64,000 nt of DNA from Terebella lapidaria (Eukaryota; Annelida; Polychaeta; Terebellida; Terebellidae), in contig OX424566.1 in the NCBI GenBank assembly GCA_949152475.1, positions 29,984,423 to 30,048,422 of the forward strand, given 5' to 3'. Below, piece after piece: positions 40,807 through 52,325 of the stretch. A program made the translations under genes and the position numbers. The stretch's first letter is position 1. Every line of letters starts with the position of its first letter. Below the pieces are notes generated by a model. It worked only from the letters and a program-made list of their open reading frames with translations. It did no database searches and had not been told where the DNA came from.

Positions 40807-41403
40807 TAGTACTGGTATTTTTTTTTACATGTGAAATCTGTTAGCAAAGGTGGCAGTGCCCCCTCCCCCCCCCCCCCGCCCTCCAAGAAAAAAAAAAACG
40901 AAAACAAAACAAAAAACAGACACGCCTCGTTGCCACTTCCAACACACGCACAATCTAATGCAAATATATTCCACACAATATTAGCTCCTCCAGATAGCTG
41001 GATTGGATTAATTTCGCGTGAATCTTGGCTCCACGAGACATGCATCTCAACGTGAATACACATTCTATTCATCCGCAGTTCAACAGTCCAATGCATACGT
41101 ATCGCTGGATACCTACTGGATTTCATTGCTGATGTCTCGCTTCGAAAATTGTTGTTATCGACCTCCACGACCATTATCGACCACCTAGATAAATCGTGAT
41201 GATGCATACCATATGGTTATTTGTACTCGATAACAGATAAAATTACACAGGGACATAAAGCTGGCCATCAGCCGATCAAACTCACTTAGGTTCAAAGCTA
41301 ACCCAGCTTTGGTTAGCTACTGTTAAAGACCCAATCATTCTCTAACAACGTACAAAGCCACACCCCATTACTACGCGGCACGTTATCTATTTCCAATACC
41401 AGA
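40807..41403. other. Intergenic DNA with a C-run
   Basis: It contains C-rich and A-rich homopolymers (about 40862-40913). Nothing else recognised. Confidence 0.35.
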
Positions 41404-41990
41404 ACAATTCCAAGCATAATCTCCAATTACTCCGAAAATCCCAAGGTCCACTCTGACAGTAACTGATATATCAGATTAACCACCAGACAGTGAGTGAAAA
41501 CAAGGACAAATGGGTTGAGGCTTTTATGCCCGAGCGATGCATTGTCAAGAATCTCTTATCACATGACAACCACTGACGTCAAGTCAGTACGTTTCCACCG
41601 TTGACGCCAAGTGTCATAGATGTTCTCGTCAGGACAAATGTCCATTGAGACTACAATAAAAGCGAACGTGATTAATGTGATCTCAAACTCAGAATCTTTA
41701 TATTGAAATTTATGATTCGTTATCTCAATTTAAAATTTGTTGTCCTGAAATTGAAAAAAAAAACATTGTTGGTGTAAAATTATCAGCATCCCATTGTCCA
41801 TTACCATCGCCAGAAAAAAATCCACTCCTAATCTCCAATTGCTCCGACAATCCCAAGGTCCACCCTGCCAACAACTGATATATCAGATTAACCAGCAGAC
41901 AGTGAGGGGCGACAAGAACAAATGGGTTGAGGGTTAGATACCCAAGCGATGCATTATCAAGAACCATCACATGTCGACCGCTTGCTATTG
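41404..41990 (-). repeat. Diverged direct duplication (about 155 bp, offset about 420 bp)
   Basis: 41410-41560 and 41825-41985 share long phrases (CAACTGATATATCAGATTAACCA-type, ACAAATGGGTTGAGG, GCGATGCATT). Read on the minus strand both copies translate alike (NASLG...LNPFVLV...HCL.VNLIYQLL..WTLG.SE), with a stop in the first copy. Either a duplicated exon or a duplicated non-coding segment. Confidence 0.6.
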
Positions 41991-42099
41991 TAGCAAAGTG
42001 TGATAAATTTTCTCCTTGGTACAAAAGCGCAACTTGACCACAATTATAACGAAAAATATCGTGTGATCTCATATTTGAATTTATCATATCAAAATATAC

Positions 42100-43560
42100 C
42101 GGTATTCGTTATCTACGTGGGCATAATAGGTGGCAATGACTTTTTTCTTTCTCAAACCTCAAAGCATCTCTGCATTCATACTTTCTATTAATGTTGAATT
42201 AACATTTGCCATTGATGTGAAAAAACACAATACCATGTGATGAATATGACGTGATTTTAGAAAAGGAATTTACAAGAGAACGAAAATGAATTCTTGGAAA
42301 AATAAATACCTCGGTGGCCATTAGTATTGAGCAGTAAGGTAACGTGACACATGCACTGTATTCTCAGCAACTATCGTCCTCTAATGCATCATTACTCCGG
42401 GAAGATGGCGCTAAGCACGGCTTCCACCGGCATAAACTTCCTTTTAGCAGACAATAACTCCAGAATATGCAACTCATGTATGATACAGTCAGCTAACCTG
42501 ACTAATGAATAGATATATTCTGTAGTCATAATGCTGGCCTATATACAACTCATAGCATGTTTCACGTCACTTGACGGTAATATAGCTCACTATCGTTGAC
42601 TGGCATTATATGGGCAAACCTGAACCCCCCAAAACCTAGAATGATAGCATAATGCCAGGGTTAGTGTGGTCAGCAATATCTTCTCCTACTATTTTGATAA
42701 GAGCATATACACACAGAAGTGAACCATGACTTTTCACATCACAATAACATCCTGAATATTCTCATTTATTTGAAAATTCAAAAAATCGTTTCTGCATTTA
42801 TGCTTTCTGTATTTATTATGCCATAAAACAAACTTTTGTCTTTCATCGTTCTACTCATCCAAGTTGGCGAAATATTGTCAGTGATGTCAATTGTCATGAT
42901 TGTGGAGAATTGAAACGAACATTTTCGGTCGGAGCGGCGTGACAATCCATCAGAAAAATCCGGAGATTGTCATGTGATAGCGACAAGCAGCACTGGTGGC
43001 GTTTTAGTACGATTTATTTTCACGTATGTTACCTATTCCCCTGTTCGCAAGGGAAAATGTGTTTCCCATGCATGTTCTATTGATAACAAATCATTTACTA
43101 TGGCATCTATTATGGTCGGACTAGTCTACAGTACCTTGTCACACCTTCGCAATGCAGGGTTAGGTAAAGAAGATGGGGTGAAGATAAATGAAGATATCCC
43201 AGGCGGAACAGGGTTCAAAATGTCTTACCAGCAAGTACAGCAACATCACAGCAGTGTACGGTACAGCCTTGCTTTTGGTAAGCTCTGCCCATCTCTCATA
43301 TTTCATGTATCAACCGTCCCCATGTTCCTTTGACAAGGCGTTTTTGAACAAAGATTCACCAATCACAAATACATGTACATGCGTTCGTGAATTTTGGGTC
43401 ATACGGACAGCCAATCAGTACTCTGCATATGCCATTCTGACACACATGGAGTATATTTATTCATTCATTTTGTTCTAATATATTTCCACGTTGAATTTAT
43501 ATTTTGCACACATGTAAAAAAACACCCATATAATAAACCAGCTATCCACTGTTTAAAACC
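42100..43560. other. Intergenic DNA, no gene recognised
   Basis: No domain-bearing ORF. Between 43187 and 43480 an ORF with a hydrophobic run exists on plus, without supporting context. Confidence 0.35.
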
Positions 43561-43564
43561 CGCA

Positions 43565-43720
43565 AGTCACCAAAATGATGCCGATGAGTATAGTGCTGAA
43601 TATATTTTATGCATGTTGTTATAAAAAATAACAAAAAAGATAGGATGCATCTTGTTCTCTCGTTCAACAATATATGAAGGACGTAAATGCAAAGAGCATG
43701 CCGAACATCCGCTTGTCGAG
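43565..43720 (-). pseudogene. Decayed hydrophobic exon, paralogous to 48289-48441
   Basis: The minus strand after an AG at 43722-43721 reads LDKRMFGMLFAFTSFIYC and then a stop. Further on, in another frame, it gives FSTILIGIILVTCGF and a stop. The copy at 48289-48441 keeps both parts in a single frame, so this one looks decayed. Confidence 0.35.
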
Positions 43721-45290
43721 CTGATGCATTGTGGTTTCTTACATGTTTTTATCATAATGTAAGAGACAATCACGCAACATTTCCAACGAACGAAGCCTCC
43801 TAAATCTTTGTGGAGTTACAGGCGAATTCGATTTTAACATTGCGGTCATGGCACAAAGTGGCAACGCAATGATGCCATATAACATAACATGACCAATGAC
43901 TGCTCAGTATCGCGCAAAAACGTTATTTTTTTCATCTACAAAAGTGTGGCGGTTTAGAGATTCCGTAGGCCTGGGTCAAAAGTTTTGCTTCGCCATAGAG
44001 AATGGAGTCAGTTGATCGAAACCTCATCTATTATCCAGTCCCAATGTTACCAATCCCAATATTCTACACATTCATCAACCTTCGGCGATGGAAACTATGA
44101 TCACAAACTATCGTTCTTTATCATCATGGTTAGATAATCCAATGAACCTTTGTTCAGCATAGCACTTTGTCCAAAATAAGGACGAGGCGAAATAGGAAAT
44201 AAAGTCAGATGAGATCAGTTTAGCACGATAACAGGCGAAATCGCACAAACACACGCAATGTTCAGCTGAATTTTTAGTACAAATTTGTTGGCAGAATGGA
44301 TGACTTAATATTCGATATCACCTCAAAATCCAGGCCCCCTTATTGTTGCACATGCTTGCATCCACCGAATCCTGCATTTTGCACACTTGTGTAATTTTTT
44401 CTTCACATTTCAACCTACGAGAGCTTCAAAATTCAGAATATCAAGGGTCGCTGGCTTTTTGAGCCCTAGGCGGGCACAAGACCCACACCTGGTTGCCAAC
44501 ATTTTCAATTTTTGTGATGAAAATATGAAATTCGGTAGAAAATCGCCGTTTGACTAACAGGTAAAGTACGCCATGCTATAATATGATACCGCTCAGCATC
44601 GCCAAAATATTAATAAAAACAACGGTGTAAATCAGTCAGAAAAATCAGAGTATACTTAATGATGTGAGGCTGACAAGCCATATATTTCTATCATATGTCC
44701 ATAATCTGTTAACTATATCTATGAATTTGTATAATAAATGATAGAATAAACTACTTTATCGTGAAATGTAAACATCGTTGAGTTGTCATCAGAAAGAAGC
44801 AGAAGTATTCACCTTTTGTATTTACGTTTTGAAATCTTGACCTCAGCGTTCATCTCCAATCGGAAACAACTGTTGGGAGAACATACATGTACTGCCACCC
44901 TTGTATATATTTATTGTCTTAATGGAAAACTATTTGCCAATAAAAACTGATCCATGATATTCACTTCTATTACATGTACATTATCTCCACACGCAAAGTT
45001 GCCATCAGATAGTAACACAAGTTCCTGTGGAAATGGAGAATCTACCGTGATCAGAGAAAGAGATATATTGCAACACGACTGTCATCGTAGTATGAACAAA
45101 TCTCACCTAGATCTAGCATTTCTGGAACGTTGTGACTTTTGAACATTATGTAACGTCCATAAATATTTGAGGTGTATTATATATGTAGTAATTCATATTG
45201 TGTGGCTGTCCAATCGATTCAGGCTTCAAAATAGGGCATAATATCTTTATTCAACTATTTACAAGCTGTGCCTTTGATGCCGGCAAATCG
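43721..45290. other. Intergenic DNA, no gene recognised
   Basis: AT-rich. No ORF with a domain, and no strong repeat structure seen. Confidence 0.35.
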
Positions 45291-45291
45291 T

Positions 45292-45845
45292 ATGCACCTG
45301 CAAGTACAGAATTCAAGTAAAGATCAGCAGAGAATCAGCGAACCAGGTGTTGGTTCGAGAACGATGATGGCGACTAGTATTTACAATATTTATACAAGTA
45401 CAATTAAATTACAAAGGCCCTTTAATGTCACTGTACACAAATATGTGTTTACGACGTTAATCTACACTAAAGACTAACACTAAATGACATTATAATACAC
45501 TTACACTAAAAGTATACGCAAAGTGACAGCCATTATATAGGTGAAATACAGTATACATGATTAATGTATTCGAGAAATTACGCACAGCGACATGACAACA
45601 ATACCAAATATGGCTGCACTGCCTGTGTCTGACCTCGATCATATTGACGAGAAGATCATGAAATACCTGTTGCTGATCATGTATAATACACGAAACAGGG
45701 AATATTAAACATAACGGAATCCGGGGCGGTGTTTTGGAATAGAGAATAGAACCTAACACTCACCTGCAAGTACATAATTGAAGTAAACATCAGCAGTGAA
45801 TCAGCGAACCAGTTGTTGGTTCGAGAACGATGATGGCGACTGTTG
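45292..45845. repeat. Direct duplication of about 85 bp, offset about 464 bp
   Basis: 45297-45382 and 45761-45846 share GAATCAGCGAACCAG, TTGGTTCGAGAACGATGATG and CACCTGCAAGTACA with few differences. Confidence 0.7.
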
Positions 45846-46480
45846 CAAACAGTTCTCCCGCGCTATGACGTCATACGATAACAAAAAGTATCGAGGGCGA
45901 GCAATGCCAAAACCGCTACATGAAAACCTTCAGGACAGATTTCACTAATTCCTTCGACAATACAAAACAATGATAAAAAGCCCAAATTCAAGTCTCCATA
46001 GCTCCGTCCCAGAACAAGATGAACCTTAGCAGCTTATATACAAAGCTAGCCAATTCATTTCCTCATCTCACTATAGTAAGGAAAATATATGTTGATCAAA
46101 AAGATTTTTCGCTACAGCTCGAATTCTGAGGGTGCCCCCTTAAAACGACTGATTTTCATGCCTGACAACCCATATATATCGTTCGTCGTCCGAGCCGTTT
46201 TGTGCGTGCTGTGTTCTTGAAACTGTTCGTGTGCAATGCCAACCAGCTCGGGTAAACAACCAGCCATAGCAAAATATCCCCCACCATTCTGCGGGGGATC
46301 AAGGGCATCCCCCATTTTCAAAATACGGAATTCTCTGACTGTAACGGATATGACGCAATATCATTGGTGTTGTCATGCCTACATGTATACGGTGAAATAT
46401 GTGCGGGTTACATCTGTGAAAGCAGTTTTGATGACACAAAGCGCACTTTTAAACAGTACCACTCTTGAGAATGAACATTA

Positions 46481-47376
46481 TGTACGGAAGCCCAGATAGG
46501 ACATTTGCCCCATGAGTTAAGTTCGCCTCGGCGAACTACTAACTCGCCTCGGCGAACTGCTAACTCGCCTCGGCGAACTGCTAACTCGCCTCGGCGAACT
46601 GCTAACTCGCCTCGGCGAAATACTAACTCGCCTCGGCGAAATACTAACTGGTCTCTAATCAACCAACTGTTAACTCGCCTCGGCGAACTGTTATCTCGCT
46701 TCGGCGAACTGTTATCTCGCCTCGGCCAATTGCTTTCTCGCCTCGGCGAACTGTTATCTCGCCTCGGCGAACTGTTAACTCGCCTCGGCCAACTGTTATC
46801 TCGCCTCGGCGAACTGCTAACTCGCCTCGGCGAAATACTAACTCGCCTCGGCGAAATACTAACTGGTCTGTAATCAACCAACTGTTAACTCGCCTCGGCG
46901 AACTGTTATCTCGCCTCGGCGAACTGTTATCTCGCCTCGGCGAACTGTTATCTCGCCTCGGCCAATTGCTTTCTCGCCTCGGCGAACTGTTAACTCGCCT
47001 CGGCGAACTGTTATCTCGCCTCGGCCAACTGCTAACTCGCCTCGGCCAACTACTAAAATGCCAGTTGTGTAACACACCTAAATGGCAACCACAGTTCGCC
47101 GAGGCGAATTAACAGTTCGCCGAGGCGAGTTAACAGTTCGCCGAGGCCAACTACTAAGTTGCCAGTTATGTAATCCTTACAAACGGCAGCCACAGTTCGC
47201 CGAGGCGAGTTAGCAGTTCGCCGAGGCGAGATAACAGTTCGCCGAGGCGAGATAACAGTTCGCCGAGGCGAGTTAGCAGTTCGCCGAGGCGAGATAACAG
47301 TTCGCCGAGGCGAGTTAGCAGTTCGCCGAGGCGAGATAAACTATCGGGGCAAATGTCCTATCTGGGCTTCCGTACA
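46481..47376. mobile_element. Foldback element with perfect 31-bp TIRs and 21-bp palindromic repeats
   Basis: The left end (46481-46511, starting TGTACGGAAGCCCAGATAGG) and right end (47346-47376) are exact inverted copies, 31 of 31. Both are followed outward by TA, a possible 2-bp target duplication. The left arm (about 46517-47056) is a tandem array of about 25 units of AACTCGCCTCGGCGAACTGC(T), interrupted twice (46647, 46860) by a GGTCTxTAATCAACC phrase about 213 bp apart, so there is a higher-order repeat. The right arm (about 47087-47340) carries the same unit inverted, about 10 copies. Around the turn (47057-47195) two short GCCAGTTxTGTAA spacers occur. Total 896 bp, no transposase. The ORFs inside (7-residue repeats such as SPRRTAN) arise because 21 is divisible by 3. 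It is a non-autonomous DNA element of foldback type; the superfamily is not determined. Confidence 0.88.
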
Positions 47377-47645
47377 TATGCGATATCAAAAAATACCCGG
47401 AACTAATTCAAAATCGGAACTGCACACATGACGTCAGAATTGAACTAGACGATTCGGTCGACCGTGTGGGTGTATCACCCTTGTGGCCCTATTAACCACG
47501 TTGCCTGAAATATGTTAATTCAGACAAAATATCATTACTGCCAGGCAAGTGTATGCGGTAATAAAAGTTCTGTACCTTAACTATTTTTGTGTCATGCAGT
47601 AACGATTATATTTAATAATGTTATTAGTATCGACCGGATTTTTCA
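47377..47645. other. Spacer, nothing recognised
   Basis: Short AT-rich segment between the foldback element and a dispersed repeat. Confidence 0.3.
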
Positions 47646-47945
47646 CCTTTACCAATATCCCATAAGACTGCACATAAATGGGATAACTGGAGTGTTGACA
47701 AACACAATATCCAATCTTCCTTTCCGACGATTGGTTTTATATCGGACACAGGTCCTATATACTTTCAATACGTTTTATGATTTCAACATGATGAAAACGT
47801 GCGTTGGGGGTATGTAATATATTTTTGTTTAATTGAAACGAATACATGTAGTTGGTTACTACTAACTAAATTTACATGTCTATTTCATATGGCTAATGGT
47901 TGAATAGTATTCTTTTCACCGGGAAGAACATTATTCACTATCATT
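47646..47945 (+). repeat. Dispersed repeat shared with 62305-62625
   Basis: Shared phrases in the same order: ACCAATATCCCATAAGACTG-type, ATGGGATAA, GAGTGTTGACAAA, CAATATCC, TGTTTAATTGA, GGCTAATG.TTGAAT and AAGAA.AT.ATTC. It is diverged and has no ORF. Confidence 0.6.
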
Positions 47946-48288
47946 CTCTTCATGACATATGCACGAGTTCAGATTGCACGAGATTGTTATAAGAATATTC
48001 ATGACTACGACTGTGAAAAGTGAGAATTTAGGGCACCACACATGTTTTTCTTCTCGCTAATTTTACCTGAATGCCTTGAATGCCTTGCAAACCTGATCAT
48101 TATATCTGAGCGCTATCGTGTTTTGGCTCATATTTACATCCAACGTCATCCTTGCATATATACAATAGTCTGTGAATTACATTTACTCTAGCTGTTGACA
48201 CACATATTGTGAAAATAGCCATATTGATATTTATGTGTAAACTGAACTTTGGTAACCGCGCGAGATTTCATCGTGACAATTGCACCGT

Positions 48289-48441
48289 TCAAATGGGCGT
48301 CCTGAAATTGATGCCGATGAGAATAGTGCTGAATATGTTTAAGGTTGGTTGTTCTGCAAGACAAGATACATACTGTTTTCTCATGCAACGTTGTATGGAG
48401 AAAGTAAGAACAAACAGCACGCCAAACATCCATTTACCGAG
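48289..48441 (-). CDS. Possible terminal exon with two hydrophobic segments
   Basis: After an AG at 48443-48442 the minus strand is open for 50 codons: LGKWMFGVLFVLTFSIQRC..., then a short loop, then NIFSTILIGINFRTPI and TGA (48291-48289). The related segment at 43.6-43.7 kb suggests a duplicated exon of a membrane-protein gene. No upstream exon was found and the acceptor's pyrimidine tract is poor, so this may also be a relic. No family assigned. Confidence 0.3.
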   Translation of the reverse strand, partial: LGKWMFGVLFVLTFSIQRCMRKQYVSCLAEQPTLNIFSTILIGINFRTPI

Positions 48442-48537
48442 CTAATCAATTATGGTTTCTGCAGTTTTTTTTAATTATAAAGAGGCGATCACGGAACATG
48501 TCTCACAGAGTGGTCACGCGATGCTGCCAGATATCAT

Positions 48538-48690
48538 GACATTATCAACGAGACAATCAGAGATTGCAGACCCTCGCCCTTCAGATTTAGTCACTAAAAT
48601 TAGGCGATAATTGAGTTTTGGTCTTAAGACCATCGGTTGTACGCCATACGATTGGGAATTGGCCAAAGAAAAATACAACAAGAAAATGCA
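48538..48690 (-). repeat. Family H fragment (3' end)
   Basis: The inverted form of GCAATCTCTGATTGTCTCGT lies at 48550-48569, followed by the TTGGCCAAAGAAAAATACAA phrase, matching the 3' part of the other copies. Confidence 0.6.
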
Positions 48691-49551
48691 GCTAACTGCG
48701 GGAGACGACATTAGAGCTCGAGCATATCACCAGAACCACGAAAGATGAATGTATCTTACATAACGTTACCCCCCCCCCCCCGCCCCCCCCCCCGCCCCGC
48801 AAAAAATAATGATGGAACATATCCTCCCCCACATGATTCCAATTCATTCCGTCCCGTATATTATGATGAAACACATAGGTCTACTTCAATCATATTCCTA
48901 TAAACATTTATTTTGAACTCAATGAAACAGATACACCTGATAAAATGATATTCAACCTCAATAAAATATCCTTAGAATATTGGAAACTATGAGGAATATC
49001 TGCATCTGATATCATGATATAGCTAACACATGCATACTGGGAAAATTGAAAGACCGGTATAGAATAAAAAGGTTTCGCAACCCAACATGGAACACCTTGC
49101 CATGTGATAAAATACGTCAAATTACGGTAAACGTAGTCGTGGTATCGCAAACGAATCTCTGTGTTTCCTTCATTACGCTAAAGAAGGGCACAAGCAATGT
49201 TCCATGTACATGCATGCACGAAATGCTGCACGGAAAATTGTACTTTCCAAAATACGAGTCATTGCGGTAAAATTTGCTTTGCATTCTGGGAACGTGAATT
49301 TCCATCGGCTCCGCCATTTTGACGTTTTTTCAGACGAGCTGAGCATTTTGCGTAATTTTCTCAAACATAACACATCGATTTATGCATTATATATCTGCAG
49401 AATATTCAAAGCTTGCCATCAAATCGAGAGATTTTATGTCAAGGACGAAGAAAATCCTCATTTGAAGTAGGTATGCAAACGTTTACGCCCCCAAACGGGC
49501 GTCGATAGTTTGGCATGAAACCTCCACGAAAAAGTCAGCACATAGACATGT
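48691..49551. other. Intergenic DNA with a C-rich tract
   Basis: The C-run 48769-48798 contains two blocks of ten or more C separated by a G, a possible i-motif or G-quadruplex on the other strand. Otherwise nothing recognised. Confidence 0.4.
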
Positions 49552-50853
49552 AGAGGGTTGGGGGCTTCGCCCCCAACGCTCTAATGTCAAAAAGAGGTTG
49601 AAGATTTAATATTGATTAGAACCGGAGTTATAGCCATTTATGTGATTTTCTTTTTTCCGCTGCCATGGTAACCGTTTTGTGAGCCACTACCATAGCACTC
49701 CAGCCCTATAAATTTCAAATCGATCGGACCGTTTGCCTTTGAGTTACGAGCGCGGACATTTGCACTGAAACGTCGCTGGCCAAAAAATAACCGAAATCGT
49801 GACCCCCAATTTTTCGACATCGGGCGATAATAGATAGTTTTCGTCGTACGACCATCGATCGTACACCAAACGATCGAGAATTGGCCAAAAAAAAATACAA
49901 AAATAGTTGGACAAATTAATATTAAGTAGAACCGGAGTTAGAGCCAATGATGTGATTTTCTCTTTTCCGTTGCCATAGCAACCGTTTCCATCCGATTTCG
50001 GTAAAATTTTAAAAGGACTGAGCCACCACCATAGCACTTTTGCCCTATAAATTTCAAATCGATCGGACCGTTTGCCTTTGAGTTATGAGCGCGGACATTT
50101 GCGCTGAAACGTCGCTGGCCAAAAATAACCGAAATCGTGACCCCCAATTTTTCGACATCGGGCGATAATGGAGAGTTTTCGTCGTACGAGGATCGGTCGT
50201 ACACCAAACGATTGGGAATTGGCCAAAGAACAATACAAAAATAGTTGGAAAAATTAATATCAGGTAGAACCGGAGTTAGAGCCAATTATGTGATTTTCTT
50301 TTTTTCCGTTGCCATGGCAACCGTTTTCATCCGATTTTGGCAAAAATATGAAGGGACTGAGCCAGCACCATAGCACTTTTGCCCTATAAATTTCAAATCG
50401 ATCGGGCCGTTTGCCTTTGAGTTATGAGCGCAGACATTTGCACTGAAACGTCGCTGGCCAAAAAAAAATCGAAACCGTGACCCCCAATTTTTCGACATCG
50501 GGCGATAATGGAGAGTTTTCGTCGTACGACCACGCGCTATATATCAGATGATCAGGAATTGGCCATAGAAAAATACAAAATTAGTTAGAAAAATTTATCT
50601 TGAATAGAACCGGAGTTATGGTCAATTATTGATTTTTACATTTTCCGTTGCCATGGCAACAGTTTTCGTTCGATTTTGACCAGATTCGAGGAGGACCGAG
50701 CCACTGAGATACCGCTTCATCCCTATAAGATTCATGTTGATCGGACCATTCTCCTTTGAGATATGCGCGCGGACAGACAAACATACAAACAAACAAACAT
50801 ACAAACGGACAGACCCAATTGCAATACCCTCTGCCCCTATCGGGGCGAGGGTA
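49552..50853 (-). repeat. Family H long copy with four tandem units and a hairpin at each end
   Basis: On the minus strand it begins with a hairpin at 50853-50825 (TACCCTC/GAGGGTA outer stem, GCCCC/GGGGC inner stem, loop TATC on plus). Four units follow, marked by a TGCCATGG-type phrase at plus positions 50649, 50310, 49971 (CCATAG) and 49661, so the spacing is about 339, 339 and 310 bp. Each unit also carries GATCGG, TTCGACATCGGGCGATAA and CGTCGTACGA. At the far end 49552-49582 forms another hairpin: a 9-bp perfect stem GTTGGGGGC/GCCCCCAAC with loop TTC, plus AGAG/CTCT outside one mismatch. No protein is encoded. Confidence 0.8.
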
Positions 50854-51309
50854 AAAATGATCGTATCGGTTGTTCCTATCAGTCTCCTATCAGTGGATCA
50901 ATCGAATTCGATCTGATTGGTTCAGGTGACACTGAACACTAACTGTCTTTATTACTACGGTTTAGAAATCCAAACAAATCATATGTATACATCTATCTTT
51001 TCCAGAATGATAGTTTTGTCAAATTCAAAATTGACCAATGTAATCACATAATAAGGGATACTCCTTTTAAGTATAATATCATATAAATCCTATTATATCG
51101 GAAAAGGTAACAAATTGTCCAATAATTGCTCTTTTCTAAAGGTTGGAATTATAAAGTGTTCTTCATACAAAAACATATTCATTTACATGAGATTTTAGGC
51201 ATATGCGTTTTCGGAAAGATGCAGGAACTATTTCGAAATCAAAACCACCATTCCTTTAAAGAAGACTGAAGACGTGAGCATTGAATATATTTAGTCCTCT
51301 TATTAATAT
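50854..51309. other. Spacer left of the LTR element
   Basis: AT-rich, nothing recognised. Its last bases AATAT (51305-51309) are the left target-site duplication of the retrotransposon. Confidence 0.5.
51305..51309. repeat. Target-site duplication, left copy
   Basis: AATAT here matches AATAT at 62268-62272. The last A of the right LTR may belong to either, so the duplication is 4 or 5 bp. Confidence 0.75.
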
Positions 51310-52205
51310 TGTGACGTTTGGTAATGACTTGTTTTCGGTGTGGCCCAAAAAACCTGGTTTCTCTGATCGTATAGACTTTATGTAACTCCCGCTCGTTGTG
51401 ATTCGAGAGCCGTCACTAAATTGGTGTCCCCCAACGCTGGTGTATCATCACTCCGTAGCTCACCGGCTTCACTTAGGCAAGAAGCAACTCAGATGTAAAT
51501 AAATTGAAGATTTATATACATCAAATCAACTTACAATTGTATGGCTGGTCACCCACGTGACGTACAAATATGAAGTTCAGACATGGAGCACTGTATGATC
51601 ACATTTCAAAAATAAATAGTGCACGAGGGCACAACTAAAAAGAGTTCTTAGCCGGCGGCGTCTCTCTGTCCCTTCCCGTTGAAGTTTCCCGTCCCGCTTA
51701 GTCGAATGGTTTCTCCAGGTAGTCGGTCTAAATCCCGGTTGACTCTAAGGCCCTGAAGAAGGAGTCGTCCGCACGGAGTTCGTCGAGTCCCTTGGCTGTG
51801 GCGGTGACGATCTCCCCACGGTCGATGTCGCTGTTGCAGTGCTCTCAGAGCGGCCGTCCGCTCTCCCTTATATAGCCAGGGTGGCTGCGCGCGCATCTTC
51901 GTCCGCGAACGTATCTTCCGCACTCTTCTCCACGTGGTGAAGACTGCGTCCGCGAACGGTTCTTCCGCGAAGGCTCCTCTTCCGCGAACGGTGCTTCCGC
52001 GACTGATGCTTCCGCTGATGATGCTTCCGCAATCGTGCTTCCGCGAACGGTTCTTCCGCGAACGATGCTTCCGCTGATGATGCTTCCGCAATCGTGCTTC
52101 CGTGAACGGTTCTTCCGCGAACGGTGTCTTCGCAAGTGGACTTTGTAGATCACGTGACCGTTCCTAACGAACGTTTCAGCGCGGCAGTTGCATGGTTTTG
52201 TTACA
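51310..52205 (-). repeat. 3' LTR (on the element's strand)
   Basis: 896 bp, same length as 61373-62268 at a constant offset of 10,063, with no difference seen on reading. The region 51906-52130 is a degenerate array of TTCCGCGAACG-type units (some with TTCCGCTGATGATGC, TTCCGCAATCGTGC spacers, including an internal duplicate of about 54 bp). It lies upstream, on minus, of TATATAAG at 51874-51867. ORFs through the array (147 codons) arise from 15-bp spacing and span the TATA box, so they are unlikely to be genes. Confidence 0.95.
51867..51874 (-). promoter_or_regulatory. LTR TATA box (3' LTR copy)
   Basis: TATATAAG on minus, preceded upstream by the TTCCGCGAACG-type array. The equivalent in the 5' LTR is 61930-61937. 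A second TATATAAA lies at 51518-51511, further into the LTR. Which one sets the U3/R boundary cannot be told from sequence. Confidence 0.65.
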
Positions 52206-52218
52206 ACTCCACCCTTTC
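52206..52218 (-). other. Polypurine tract (PPT)
   Basis: On minus GAAAGGGTGGAGT directly abuts the 3' LTR, the expected place and composition for the plus-strand DNA primer of an LTR retrotransposon. Confidence 0.75.
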
Positions 52219-52325
52219 TGGAGATCAACGTCCCCGTTGATCCTTTCTCTCTCTTCTTTTCTCTTCTTCCTCCTTCTTCGTCTTTTCCTGCCTGTCTGAT
52301 GTTTACAGGGCTCTCTCCCTCCACT

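Noticed and set aside
41725..42087. Rhomboid protease-like exon (HCLLVNLIYQLLAGWTLG)
   Set aside because: Rhomboids need HxxxN in that helix; here the spacing is four residues, and there is no serine-motif exon nearby.
45292..45845. Direct repeats as additional exons of the gene A/B family
   Set aside because: One copy has a stop in the frame that fits the donor and neither shows the conserved motifs of the six-exon plan.
46408..47075. Long repeat ORFs (SPRRTAN / RRGELAV types) in the foldback element
   Set aside because: The 21-bp period keeps several frames open on both strands at once; there is no independent sign of coding.
51648..52091. 147-codon ORF inside each LTR (also 61711-62154)
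   Set aside because: It is open only because the repeat spacing is a multiple of three, has an Arg/Ser-rich repeat translation, and crosses the LTR TATA box, so the LTR transcript would not contain its start.
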